Source of the DNA: Paraburkholderia panacisoli
Lineage (GTDB): Bacteria; Pseudomonadota; Gammaproteobacteria; Burkholderiales; Burkholderiaceae
Reading direction: 5' to 3'
Length of the DNA: 64,000 nucleotides
NCBI RefSeq assembly: GCF_008369935.1
Contig: NZ_VTUZ01000043.1
Location: 1 to 64,000, forward strand
Shown: piece by piece, positions 35,707-43,754 of the stretch
Layout of the letters: the number at the start of each line of letters is the position of its first letter
How positions within the stretch are numbered: the stretch's first letter is position 1
The notes under the pieces: generated by a model
What the model saw: only the letters and a program-made list of their open reading frames with translations
What the model was told of the DNA's origin: nothing
Databases searched by the model: none
Made by a program: the position numbers and the translations under genes

Positions 35707-35744
35707 TAAGTAGAATGATGTGTTTTGGGATAAACAAAGTCAAA
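35707..35744 (+). repeat. 38-bp regulatory element, copy 1
   Basis: Ends TTTTGGGATAAACAAAGTCA. Shares the pattern TTGGNATNAANAAAGTCAA with copies at 43433, 50053 and, inverted, 61266, and with a shortened form at 41615. It lies 96 bases before the marR paralogue at 35840; the copy before the paralogue at 50181 is at nearly the same distance (91 bases). Confidence 0.6.
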
Positions 35745-35839
35745 AAGCACCGGAGAATTCCTGGATCGAGCGCATCGGGCATGCCGCCCAGCCCGGTCCG
35801 TCCGTTGCCGGCTGTGTGACCCCAGTTGAGGAACGGCCA

Positions 35840-36370
35840 ATGTCAAAGTCGAGTTCAAATGCAGTGCACGAAACGGCTGAAGGGCTGGATGCAGCGAGTG
35901 GTCAGCGCTCAGACGTTTTTGACGACCGCGGTCGAACCGTGCCATGGATGGCACGCACGGTGTACCGCCTCTACGACGCCCAAGGCCAGAAGCTGCTGGA
36001 CAAGGAGGGCGTTTCGGTTGCGCACTGGTTCTATCTTCGGGTTCTGGCCGAACGTGGCGAGATGAACCAGCTCGAACTCAGCAAGCGGGTAGGCATTGCA
36101 TCGACCACGGCCGTACCGGCGCTCGATAGCATGGAAAAGCGCAATCTCGTGCAACGGACGCGCGACCCTAAGGACAGAAGAAAGTACTACGTCAGCCTGC
36201 AGGATGAAGGACGACGCCTTGTCGACGAATTGCTGCCTGAGGTCGCCGGGATGATTTCGGCTTCGCTCGAAGGCATCTCGGCGAAAGATCTCCGGGTTTT
36301 CTGGAAAGTCATGCACCGGATCGAAGACAACCTGACCCTGATGTCTCAGGACGACTCCGTGATCGACTAG
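35840..36370 (+). CDS. MarR family regulator, paralogue 2 of 3
   Basis: A 176-residue protein from the ATG at 35840; a longer reading from 35720 would start inside the regulatory element. Core motifs: VFDDRGRTVPWMARTVYRLYDAQG, recognition helix LSKRVGIASTTAVPALDSMEKR, wing DPKDRRKYYVSLQDEGRR. The N-terminal 25 residues differ from the paralogues. The leader with two shared motifs points to auto- or cross-regulation among the three. The aromatic substrate or intermediate is the likely ligand, as for many catabolic MarR proteins. Confidence 0.87.
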   Translation: MSKSSSNAVHETAEGLDAASGQRSDVFDDRGRTVPWMARTVYRLYDAQGQKLLDKEGVSVAHWFYLRVLAERGEMNQLELSKRVGIASTTAVPALDSMEKRNLVQRTRDPKDRRKYYVSLQDEGRRLVDELLPEVAGMISASLEGISAKDLRVFWKVMHRIEDNLTLMSQDDSVID

Positions 36371-36453
36371 CCGCCGGCCGGTCGTTGGTACGACGACGAT
36401 TGCGTGGGGTCATTGCTGACAGGTGTGCGGAGAAGGCCGGCGCGCGGTCGCGC

Positions 36454-36693
36454 TCACACCGCGCGCATGGTCGAGCGCTCCCGGCTCGGCGGGGAAATAC
36501 ACCAGAGTCCGTCCTTGCGACGAATGAAGAACATTGCTGCGGTTCCTGCGGCCCTGCGTGCCTCGACGCACACATAGTATTGCCGTGTCGCGCGCTGGTT
36601 CTTGAATTCGACCACATGCACCATGTCCATCGAGGTGGAAGCAAGCCAATGTTCTACCATCGAGCATAACGACTTTCCTGCGCTAGCCATCAT
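36454..36693 (-). CDS. small conserved-looking hypothetical protein
   Basis: A 79-residue protein starting at one of two adjacent ATGs (36693 or 36690): MMASAGKSLCSMVEHWLAS, then VVEFKNQRATRQYYVCVEARRAAGTAAMFFIRRKDGLWCISPPS. The pattern recalls short Burkholderia hypothetical proteins of unknown function with a CVEA-R-AG-FFR-DG-WCVFPP core. A basic, compact cytoplasmic protein. The longer frame upstream has no credible start. It is convergent with the marR gene. Confidence 0.6.
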   Translation of the reverse strand: MMASAGKSLCSMVEHWLASTSMDMVHVVEFKNQRATRQYYVCVEARRAAGTAAMFFIRRKDGLWCISPPSRERSTMRAV

Positions 36694-36853
36694 CTGCTTA
36701 TCACGCTCGTCTCTCCTTTGACCCTTCACCTGTAACCTACCTGCAGAACTCAGCTCCCGGCCCCGGCCGATCATGGACCGGATGGGACGCTGCACACGCA
36801 TGTTTGCGCGCCTCACGGGCGTGTGCAGCGCATACGAGAGCCGCACACGCTTG

Positions 36854-37966
36854 CTACTTGCGCACCTCGATCCGATTGCCGGTTTCACTCGACTGCTCGA
36901 TTGCATAGAGCACTTCGTGAAGTGCGCGTGCGTGATCGAAGCTGGGCGCCTTACGGGTGCCGTGGCGCAGGTCATCGGCGATCAGCCGGTAAATGCCGGC
37001 GACATTGCGCGCTGCAACGGCATCGTCGGCATCGATCGGGAACGGATCCGGGACGTCGAGTTCCTCGTAGCCGTTCTGGCCTTGGCGTCCGAACTCGACA
37101 CGCAAGGGGGAGATGTTGACCGCCGGGACATATTCATTCCTTGCGGTGACGCGCAGATCGCCTTCGCTTCCGTTGATCTCCCACAGCAGCTTCGTCCCGC
37201 GCGGCAGGCCACCGCGGAGTTCCAACGACAGCGGCGCTCCGGAGCGCAGAATCGCGTTCGCCATGAGGTGGTCGGGCGTTTTCATCTCGACGGTTTCGCC
37301 CGTCTCGATGACGCGCACGGTTTGCCTGCGTTGCGAGAGCACCGCGCCGATCTGTTCGATATCGCCGAGGACGGCATCAATTGCCGAAATCGCGTGCCCA
37401 CCGATCACGGAAAGCAGTGTGGCGCCGTTCCGGTTGTCCATGGCGTAGGCGTCACCCTGCAGGATGTCGTCGCCCCAGCTGAAACCCGATCCGACGTACG
37501 TCGAAGACAGGACATCGCCGATCTTGCCGTCCGCGACGAGCTTGCGCATGAACTGCACTTCGGGGGAGGCGATCGCCTGTGCGCCAACGACGGCCAATGC
37601 CTTCTTCTCGCGCGCGAGTTCGGCAAGTGCGATGGTTTCTTCGAGTCCATTGCCAAGCGGCCATTCGCTGTACACGCTCTTGCCCGCGTGCAGGGCCGCC
37701 GTGACGACTTCTTTGTGGTGCTGAACCTTGACGGTGACGACGACGATGTCGATGTCCGGCGATGCGGCCAGCGCAGCGGCACTTTCGAATGCCCGCGGGA
37801 TGCCGAACGCGTCGGCCGCTGCTTGCGCGCTCGCGAGGCTCGTATTCGCTACGCCGGCGAGCTCGAAGACGCCGGACAACGCCCGCAGGGCCGGAATATG
37901 AGCTGTCGCCGCCCAACCGCGCCCTGGGCTTAGGCCGACAATACCAACACGATATTTTCCTTCCAT
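36854..37966 (-). CDS. Gfo/Idh/MocA family oxidoreductase, Gal80-like (copy 1)
   Basis: A 370-residue protein. Dinucleotide-binding N-terminus RVGIVGLSPGRGWAATAHIPALRAL, then VKVQHHKEVVTAALHAGKSVYSEWPLG (the usual EKP replaced by EWP) and IGGHAISAIDAVLG with the usual His of the family. The SPGRGW start and EWPLG are typical of the Gal80-like subgroup, which includes regulators as well as dehydrogenases. AGAGGAAG precedes the ATG. Last gene of the minus-strand cupin-SnoaL-Gfo unit. Roughly two thirds identical by eye to the protein at 59527. Confidence 0.86.
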   Translation of the reverse strand: MEGKYRVGIVGLSPGRGWAATAHIPALRALSGVFELAGVANTSLASAQAAADAFGIPRAFESAAALAASPDIDIVVVTVKVQHHKEVVTAALHAGKSVYSEWPLGNGLEETIALAELAREKKALAVVGAQAIASPEVQFMRKLVADGKIGDVLSSTYVGSGFSWGDDILQGDAYAMDNRNGATLLSVIGGHAISAIDAVLGDIEQIGAVLSQRRQTVRVIETGETVEMKTPDHLMANAILRSGAPLSLELRGGLPRGTKLLWEINGSEGDLRVTARNEYVPAVNISPLRVEFGRQGQNGYEELDVPDPFPIDADDAVAARNVAGIYRLIADDLRHGTRKAPSFDHARALHEVLYAIEQSSETGNRIEVRK

Positions 37967-38061
37967 TGCTTCCTCTAACCTTTAGGTAACTGCAGTAACG
38001 TTGAGCGCCTGATCTCAGAGGTTTCCCCTCTGGAGCCGGCCACAGCAGCCGGCCGCACCCG

Positions 38062-38571
38062 TCATACGATCTGGTATTTGTACGACGGGTCTTCCTTGTC
38101 ACGGCGCCCGACAGTGAAATTTTCGAGCGGTGCCAGATCTCCGGGAACCGGGTCCGATCGCTGGGAGTCGAGCACGACCACCCGATCGGCAATGCGCCAT
38201 TCACCGTTTCGCCGCTCCATGCGGTCCACGTAGCGAATGTTTACCACCCAATCCATCGCAGGCTTGTCGCCGTCGGGTTTCGTACGATGGCTTGCCTGCG
38301 CATAGTGTTCCGCAAACGCCACATCGCCGAGGACCTCGACATACTGGTTGCCGGTGAAGTGCTGCGTCGATTCGAAGCTCGGCAACAACTCGGCTGCCCA
38401 GTCGATAAAACCTTCGACACCGCCGTTGTACGCGCCGTGCCTGTCGATGGCATCCGGGTGATAACACGACCGCACGAGATCCCAGTCCATCCGATCAATG
38501 CCGCGGCAATAGCGGATATGAACGCGGCGAATCTCCGCTTCATCCAGTAGCTGCTGAAGTTTCGCTTCCAA
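38062..38571 (-). CDS. SnoaL-like protein (ring-hydroxylating beta-like fold), TTG start
   Basis: A 169-residue protein. No ATG is well placed; TTG at 38571 follows AAGGAGACCAAAG at good spacing and begins LEAKLQQLLDEAEIRRVHIRYCRGIDRMDWDLVRSCYHPDAIDRHG, the classic SnoaL_4 start with catalytic-type Tyr and Asp/His. The family includes dehydratases, isomerases and dioxygenase beta-like subunits. It sits between the cupin and the Gfo/Idh/MocA genes. The second cupin-Gfo module at 58 kb lacks it. Confidence 0.8.
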   Translation of the reverse strand: MEAKLQQLLDEAEIRRVHIRYCRGIDRMDWDLVRSCYHPDAIDRHGAYNGGVEGFIDWAAELLPSFESTQHFTGNQYVEVLGDVAFAEHYAQASHRTKPDGDKPAMDWVVNIRYVDRMERRNGEWRIADRVVVLDSQRSDPVPGDLAPLENFTVGRRDKEDPSYKYQIV

Positions 38572-38716
38572 CTTTGGTCTCCTTGATTGAATCGTCGCGG
38601 CTGAAGTAAATCGATGCCACGCCGCTGGGGTCAGTGGATTGAAGCCGATCGCGAGCGCAATCCACCTGGGAATCCGGAACGTAACCTGACGATCGAGTCG
38701 CACTACGCGCCAGCGG

Positions 38717-39763
38717 TCACTTCGCCGTACTCGGATGCGGTCTGTATTGGCCCGTCTCCATCAGCTCCGAAGCGGCAATGGCCTTCGGTGTCCAACGCAT
38801 CGTCGCGCGTGTTTCCAGCAACCAGGCCTGATAGCCTTCAGCAACGTCCTCCGACGGCCCGTGGTGGATGACCCCCTTTGGCACACAGGTCAACGTGCCG
38901 GGTTCCGTACAACCGCCCCAGGCGCCCGGGCCTCGTACGTAGCAGATCACCTCGTCGAAATCGGCGTTGATGTGAACCGGTGGCCGCCCGCCGGGACGCG
39001 CGCTGAGGTTGAACATCAGAAGGTCGCCCGTGCTGGATGACAGAAACTGGCTGGGCGGACCGCCCTCGGGCAGGTAAGCATGCACCTGGATATTGGCCAG
39101 ATTCAGCTTCCACACCGGGACGGAGTCCGACAAGCGCACACCAAGCGCAAGCGGATCATGCGGCATCGTGAAGACCGTGTTCTCGGGGTCGAGGGTTTTC
39201 AGCACCAGCCGCGTCGGGCCGCCCGCCGGCATGGTGGAGTCGACATCGGCAAACTTCAGATCCCGCGCAACGTTGAGCAGGCCACTTGGCGCAGGCGGCG
39301 CGAGCTTCAGGGCCGCAGGACTCTCGACGATGATGCTTCGCATGGCATCGCCCGTCGGTGCATAGCGATACGCGACGGCTCGGGGAATGCAGACGAAGTC
39401 CCCTTCCGTCGCCGTGAGACAGCCCACGTCCGTTTCGAACCGGACCGTGCCGGATTGGACGAAATGAATCTCGTCCGCTTCGACATTGCGCACCACGTAC
39501 GGCATGGGCTTGCGCCGTCCCGACACATGCAGTTTGACGCCGAGCCTGGAAGTCGCCACGGTGGTCGGAAGCGCCTCAGGGTCGTCCTGATCGTCAGGCG
39601 TCAAGCGCTCAAGGACGGCTCGCCGCGGTGCGTGCGGCCCCTGCACGGAAAGATAATCAGGCGCGTAGGTCGGCCGGGTCACCACCGACAGGGCCCCCTG
39701 GAATCCGTCACGGGTCCAGAGTTGCACCGGCGGGGGGCCTGCATCATGCGGCTTGCCACTCAT
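38717..39763 (-). CDS. homogentisate-dioxygenase-like cupin protein (copy 1)
   Basis: A 348-residue two-cupin protein resembling homogentisate 1,2-dioxygenase but shorter. Cupin 1 has NVEADEIHFVQSGTVRFETDVG and GDFVCIPRAVAYR; cupin 2 has VHINADFDEVICYVRGPG and GVIHHGPSE, with His/Glu at likely metal positions. It may be a ring-cleaving dioxygenase or another non-heme iron enzyme. The gene and 30 bases before it are almost identical to the inverted copy at 58168-59244; the proteins differ at only about four positions, mostly at the very end. First gene of the cupin-SnoaL-Gfo operon. Confidence 0.83.
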   Translation of the reverse strand: MSGKPHDAGPPPVQLWTRDGFQGALSVVTRPTYAPDYLSVQGPHAPRRAVLERLTPDDQDDPEALPTTVATSRLGVKLHVSGRRKPMPYVVRNVEADEIHFVQSGTVRFETDVGCLTATEGDFVCIPRAVAYRYAPTGDAMRSIIVESPAALKLAPPAPSGLLNVARDLKFADVDSTMPAGGPTRLVLKTLDPENTVFTMPHDPLALGVRLSDSVPVWKLNLANIQVHAYLPEGGPPSQFLSSSTGDLLMFNLSARPGGRPPVHINADFDEVICYVRGPGAWGGCTEPGTLTCVPKGVIHHGPSEDVAEGYQAWLLETRATMRWTPKAIAASELMETGQYRPHPSTAK

Positions 39764-39793
39764 TTGTCACTCTCCTTTTGCTCTCGAACGCTC
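38717..39793 (-). repeat. 1.08-kb inverted repeat, left copy
   Basis: Covers the cupin gene and its ribosome binding site upstream to the common GCGTTCGAGAG. The right copy is 58168-59244 in the opposite orientation. Identity by eye is about 99 percent, with ends falling sharply at the stop codon on one side and about 30 bases before the start on the other. Confidence 0.85.
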
Positions 39794-40255
39794 ACATTCG
39801 CAATAGACCTGATACTGCGCCCGCCATGTGCTTCCCGGGCAGGGATTCGATCTGCACGACCCTTCATGCGCAAACCATCCCGAAGACGCCGAATGGGCGG
39901 ACCAAGAGGCCGAAAGGGCGACGGACTCGCGCCGCCTGGGCGTTCGGCGTAGCCGTATCGCACCTTTCTGCATCAAATATTCTATTCATCACGCTTGCCG
40001 GTGTGAGAGCGATGTCACTCGCCAATCAGAACAGGATTGCGCTACTCGAAAGCCATCGCCGGTCGCGTGCGTGTTCATCCCGGAGGACCTGGCGACCTCC
40101 TTCGTGAGCCACGAGGACGTCGCCCCGTGTGCAACGCGGTACAGCGGTTTCGGCCATGCGGAAAGGGGTTCGTCGGCGTTGATCTTCGCGTCCGTCGCCC
40201 ACTCCCGCGTGCCTGCGCCGCTGTCCGCTTGCCCGGTCATGGCCGTGCGATCTTT
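39794..40255. other. intergenic, no gene recognised
   Basis: About 460 bases between the cupin operon promoter and the end of the BKACE-like gene. A minus-strand frame of 83 residues at 39989-40240 has protein-like composition but no known motif or start signal. Confidence 0.35.
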
Positions 40256-41200
40256 TTAAGTCCGGGCCGGCTTGCCGATCAGTTGCCGGTACTCATTGGC
40301 CGTTGCCGGCTTGCGCCCGAGCAGGCCAGCGATGTCCTTCGCCATCTGAAACATCTCGAGATTGCTCTGAAGGCGCTCGTCGCTGTTCGGGTACTTCCAC
40401 GGCGTGTCTTCCGTGCCGACGCGGATATGCAGACCCATCATGGTGGCGAGGGTGGTCATATAGAGCGATGCGCGGCCCGCCGCGCAGACGCTGATGACCG
40501 AGGTCGGATCGATCTTGCGAATCTGGTCGACCATCAGGAACATGTGTTGCGTCATGTCTTGGGCGTCGCTCACCCAGGTGCCCGACACCAGCGTGCGGCC
40601 GACGTTGAACGGCAGGCCGTAGAGGATCAGCCAGTTGTACGGCTTCTGGAGAATGCCGGTATCGATCAGCTTACGCTTGGCAAGCTCGATTTCGCCGGAG
40701 CTGTGGACCGCCAGCTCTGGCTTGACGCCCAATTCCTCGAGCGTTGTGACGGCCGGCAACGCAAAGGCTTCAGGATGGCCCGGCGCGCACGGTGCCACTT
40801 CGGTCAGGCCTTCGCGAGCGGGACTCAAGCACATATCGAACGTCGTGCCGTTCAGCACGTTCACGTTGGGCACGAAATCGTTGCCGAAGCGGGCGCGCAG
40901 CGGCTCGATAACCTGCTTGTAGGCCTCGACCGGCAGGATGTCACGATCCATGCGGCGCCCCTGTGCGTCGGTCATGAACGAAAAGTCGATATGAACGCCG
41001 CAGGCGCCGGCCTCGATCACGCTGGTCGCTTCATCCACGTACGCCTGAAAGGACGACGTGTCTTCAAAGCGGCCGGAGACCGCGGCGTTGATTGCGACCT
41101 TCTCCGACACGTCCCACTTGGGCTGCAGCTCGGCCCCTGCAATGAACTGGTACTCCTCCAATTCGCGTTTGGCGGCTTCCCAGAGTGGCAGTTTTTCCAT
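40256..41200 (-). CDS. BKACE family beta-keto acid cleavage enzyme
   Basis: A 314-residue TIM-barrel protein from the ATG at 41200. Conserved BKACE features: KVAINAAVSG near residue 30, GACGVHIDFSF (metal His), PNVNVLNGTTFDM and VRVGTEDTPW near the end, whose Glu and Asp belong to the active site. Family members cleave beta-keto acids with acetyl-CoA, for example 3-keto-5-aminohexanoate, to an acetoacetate and a CoA ester. It stands as a single minus-strand gene between the cupin operon and a gene-relic region. It could complete breakdown of a ring-cleavage product. Confidence 0.82.
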   Translation of the reverse strand: MEKLPLWEAAKRELEEYQFIAGAELQPKWDVSEKVAINAAVSGRFEDTSSFQAYVDEATSVIEAGACGVHIDFSFMTDAQGRRMDRDILPVEAYKQVIEPLRARFGNDFVPNVNVLNGTTFDMCLSPAREGLTEVAPCAPGHPEAFALPAVTTLEELGVKPELAVHSSGEIELAKRKLIDTGILQKPYNWLILYGLPFNVGRTLVSGTWVSDAQDMTQHMFLMVDQIRKIDPTSVISVCAAGRASLYMTTLATMMGLHIRVGTEDTPWKYPNSDERLQSNLEMFQMAKDIAGLLGRKPATANEYRQLIGKPART

Positions 41201-41596
41201 GATAAATATCCTCGACACAGGTAGTGAATTTAGGTTCGCAAAACTTCCGAACCCACGGCAATCAATTGGAGAGGTTTTGGCGGGGCGGTCCGGAGAAGCC
41301 GCGGCCCGTCTCCGCCATGCACGAGACGCGAAACGTTTTGCGCCGCGTGGAGGATTCCCAGGTTGTCCGCATAGGCGCTTCGAGCCGCACGTCGTTGGAG
41401 GGGGAGCCCGAAACTCCGCGGCCGGAGTGCTTGCACACCACGGTGACCTCCTCACCACGTCCATATCCACGCATTCGAGATCCTCGAGACCGCGTCTGCC
41501 CCCCGCGACCCTTGAGCACTAAAAAGCGCCGGGATGCAAGGAGCTGGTTTCTCTCGCAATAAAATCGCTTTCGACAAGATCATTTCTAAAGCGATC

Positions 41597-41638
41597 GATT
41601 TATAAAGAATCATGCGATATAGAATGAATTAAGTCAAG
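41597..41638 (+). repeat. shortened copy of the regulatory element
   Basis: The segment 41615-41638 reads GATATAGAATGAATTAAGTC and then AAG, matching the outer parts of the 38-bp element but lacking about eleven central bases. The AT-rich flank 41597-41614 also resembles the flanks of the other copies. A hairpin CCAGGG-AATG-CCCTGG follows at 41643-41658. It lies between the BKACE gene and the scrambled ATPase relic. Confidence 0.45.
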
Positions 41639-41739
41639 GGAGCCAGGGAATGCCCTGGTGAGCGGCGCGTGGGCGATGGTCCTGTGTCGCCCGTCGGTGG
41701 CGAGTGTTGGGCCAGCGGCGTAAGCGCGAGCCGGGACAT

Positions 41740-42090
41740 CAAAGTGCCGCTCGCCTCATCGTTGAAATCGTCAAGGCGCGGTCGGCCCGGCCCACGGTCC
41801 CTGGTTTTTGAAGAGTCGACCGAACACTTGTTTGCGGAAGACGTCGAGCGTTTGTTCGAACGCATCCGCGGCCACCCAGGTTGTCTCGCCACTAATGACG
41901 ACGTCTCCACTGTCAGGGACGAGGGCGTCCCACCCAAGAGCCGTGAGGGTGGATTTGCCCGCGCCGTTTTTCTCCGACGAGACCCTGTGTTCCTGCGAGC
42001 ACCGAGAATGTAACGTTGTCGTGCCCGCACGCCGGGAAAGGTCGCCGTGACCGCATCGATCTGCAGCAGGGAATGCTGTTCGTTCACGTC
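41740..42090 (-). pseudogene. scrambled relic of a sugar-type ABC ATPase
   Basis: On the minus strand 42081-41890 encodes an ATPase N-terminus (HSLLQIDAVTATFPGVRA, then Walker A EKNGAGKSTL after frameshifts). The next block, 41758-41883, is readable only on the plus strand: IVEIVKA...EESTEHLFAEDVERLFERI, homologous to the Walker B region of the intact ATPase at 61826 (LDEPTEHLLTEDVDRLFERI). The middle of the gene is therefore inverted relative to its start and the rest is missing. It lies directly downstream of the binding-protein gene, where the ATPase belongs. The region 41201-41596 holds no gene. Confidence 0.75.
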
Positions 42091-42098
42091 ATCAGCTA

Positions 42099-43184
42099 TC
42101 AATGCTCGAACACGGCCTTCAGCTTCTCCGGCGGGAGCGCGGAGGTGAGGTCGGCATCCGGTGGTGCCGCGGGGTCGCACTTCGGGTCGACACCCTTCGC
42201 GCTGTCCGCATACGGGTACGGAAGGATCGAAGGGGACTCCTTGTTGACGGTTCCCTGGTAGGCAGCTACGCCCTGACGTACCGCAAAGCGCACGTAAGTC
42301 GTCGTGCCGTCGAGTGTGTAATAGGGATATGGCTTGCCCGACTGCTTCGCCGCGACAAAGTGGCAATTCACCTGGTTGTCGCTTGCGATCGTCGCAATGG
42401 CGGGGACTGGAAGGTGAGCCTGTTCGAATGCTTTTACGGCGGCCAGCGCGGTTTCGCCACCATCCGTCACGATGGCGTCGATCTTCGGATACTGCGCGAT
42501 GAGACCGACCGTGGCCTTCTGGGCGTCGACGGGATTCCAATTCGTCACGATGTACTGCTCGTTGAGCAACTTCAGACCCGGGTATTTCTTGAGTCCGCTT
42601 CTCAGACCGTCCATGAAGTTTTGGGAGGTGGTCGCTCCGGGCGATCCACCCATGAACACAACATTTCCCTTCTTGAGTGTGGTTCCGAGCCAGTCAGCCC
42701 ACATGACACCGATCTGCTGCGTATTGCCTACTACGTTGACAACGTAGTCACGGCCAGGTGTCCCAGAGAGCTGAGCCGAGTACGGGACGACCGCGACGCC
42801 AGCCTTCATGGCCGCTCGCATTGCCGGAAGCTGCACCGCACCGAAGTCAGGAAGCAGAATGAGGACGTTGACGCCCTGCGCCACCATGCTGTTGATGTCG
42901 GAGTTCGCCTTCTGGGCATCGCCGTTGGCGTTGCTGTAGATGATCCGCGTGACGTTCTTACACCGACTGAGCTCGTCCTTGACTTCCGCGAGGCCGGTCT
43001 TGCGCCACGTATTGCCGCCGTAGCCGTCCGACACACCGACGATCATCGGCTTCGTGCCGCACATCGGCGTGATGTCGCCTTGATGGTTCGTGATGGAATT
43101 TTCCGCCGCGTGGGCAACGGTACAGATCAAACCCGTGGAAAGAAGCAGGCTGGCGCTAATTTTCGCAGTCGAAACGAGCATCAT
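42099..43184 (-). CDS. sugar-type ABC transporter substrate-binding protein
   Basis: About 361 residues from one of two adjacent ATGs (43184, 43181), giving a clear signal peptide (ISASLLLSTGLICTVAHAAE). The mature protein is a type 1 periplasmic-binding fold: CGTKPMIVGVSDGYGGNTWRKTG, SMVAQGVNVLILLPD, GVAVVPYSAQL and DAIVTDGGETALAAVKAF, as in RbsB-like proteins. An in-frame ATG at 43313 with GAGGATCACC before it would add 43 residues; signal-peptide logic favours the shorter form. The ATPase gene that should follow is a scrambled relic, and the fused ATPase-permease at 61826 may be the surviving partner. The far longer frame back to 44723 is a shadow of the decarboxylase gene. Confidence 0.85.
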   Translation of the reverse strand: MMLVSTAKISASLLLSTGLICTVAHAAENSITNHQGDITPMCGTKPMIVGVSDGYGGNTWRKTGLAEVKDELSRCKNVTRIIYSNANGDAQKANSDINSMVAQGVNVLILLPDFGAVQLPAMRAAMKAGVAVVPYSAQLSGTPGRDYVVNVVGNTQQIGVMWADWLGTTLKKGNVVFMGGSPGATTSQNFMDGLRSGLKKYPGLKLLNEQYIVTNWNPVDAQKATVGLIAQYPKIDAIVTDGGETALAAVKAFEQAHLPVPAIATIASDNQVNCHFVAAKQSGKPYPYYTLDGTTTYVRFAVRQGVAAYQGTVNKESPSILPYPYADSAKGVDPKCDPAAPPDADLTSALPPEKLKAVFEH

Positions 43185-43432
43185 TCCTGGCCAGTATCGA
43201 AGATCGCGCCGGTTCTTGATGCCGCGCTGATGAGCGGGCATAGTCTCTTGCGCAACGAACGGACTTTGCAGTTTTTGCACTGCGGCTTGTGATGCGCGAA
43301 GCTTGAAGAACATGGTGATCCTCGCCGTGGCTGATTGATGAGTAACGGAAATGGGCCGACTAGAAAAATGAACGTTCCTGCGGCGTAATTGATACGCCTT
43401 CCTAATTGAAGCTGTGCGCTGTGAGATAGATT

Positions 43433-43470
43433 TGTATCGAATAATGTTGTTTGGGATGAACGAAGTCAAG
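43433..43470 (+). repeat. 38-bp regulatory element, copy 2
   Basis: Ends TTGGGATGAACGAAGTCAAG. It lies between the divergent binding-protein gene (minus) and the decarboxylase gene (plus). The surrounding 43314-43754 is otherwise AT-rich non-coding DNA; AACAAGGAGAAGAGG precedes the ATG at 43755. Confidence 0.6.
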
Positions 43471-43754
43471 CCCCCTTGGGGAAAGTCCCTAACAAGGGCA
43501 CACGTGAACGCGACGGGTGCGGCTGAATGCGCTTCGCGTGGAGCGGTGAGGAAGGGGCGGCGGGTACCGCGGACCCGCCCGCAGCCTGAAAATGAGACAA
43601 GGCAATGACCTGCCATGATTCTTGACATGTTTAATGCTTGATGGGATGATACGATGCAGGATAAATTTATTGCGATCGGACCGGCTTCCAGCCCGTTTCG
43701 CTGGCCCGTGCTGACGCTTTCGTTTCGATTGTTTCGCAACAAGGAGAAGAGGCA

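Larger units (their letters stand above)
35237..35839. other. intergenic leader of marR paralogue 2
   Basis: About 600 bases with no supported gene. The right half is AT-rich and holds the GTTGTATGAT motif (35647-35656) and a copy of the 38-bp element (35707-35744) that recurs before other genes in this window. Confidence 0.5.

Noticed and set aside
38041..38061. GCCGGC repeats after the SnoaL-like gene as a possible terminator
   Set aside because: The stem is only six bases, GC-only, and there is no T run on the transcribed strand.
39080..39952. 290-codon plus-strand frame opposite cupin copy 1 (and its 339-codon equivalent opposite copy 2)
   Set aside because: Their conservation between the copies only reflects the DNA repeat; the cupin frame carries all recognisable motifs.
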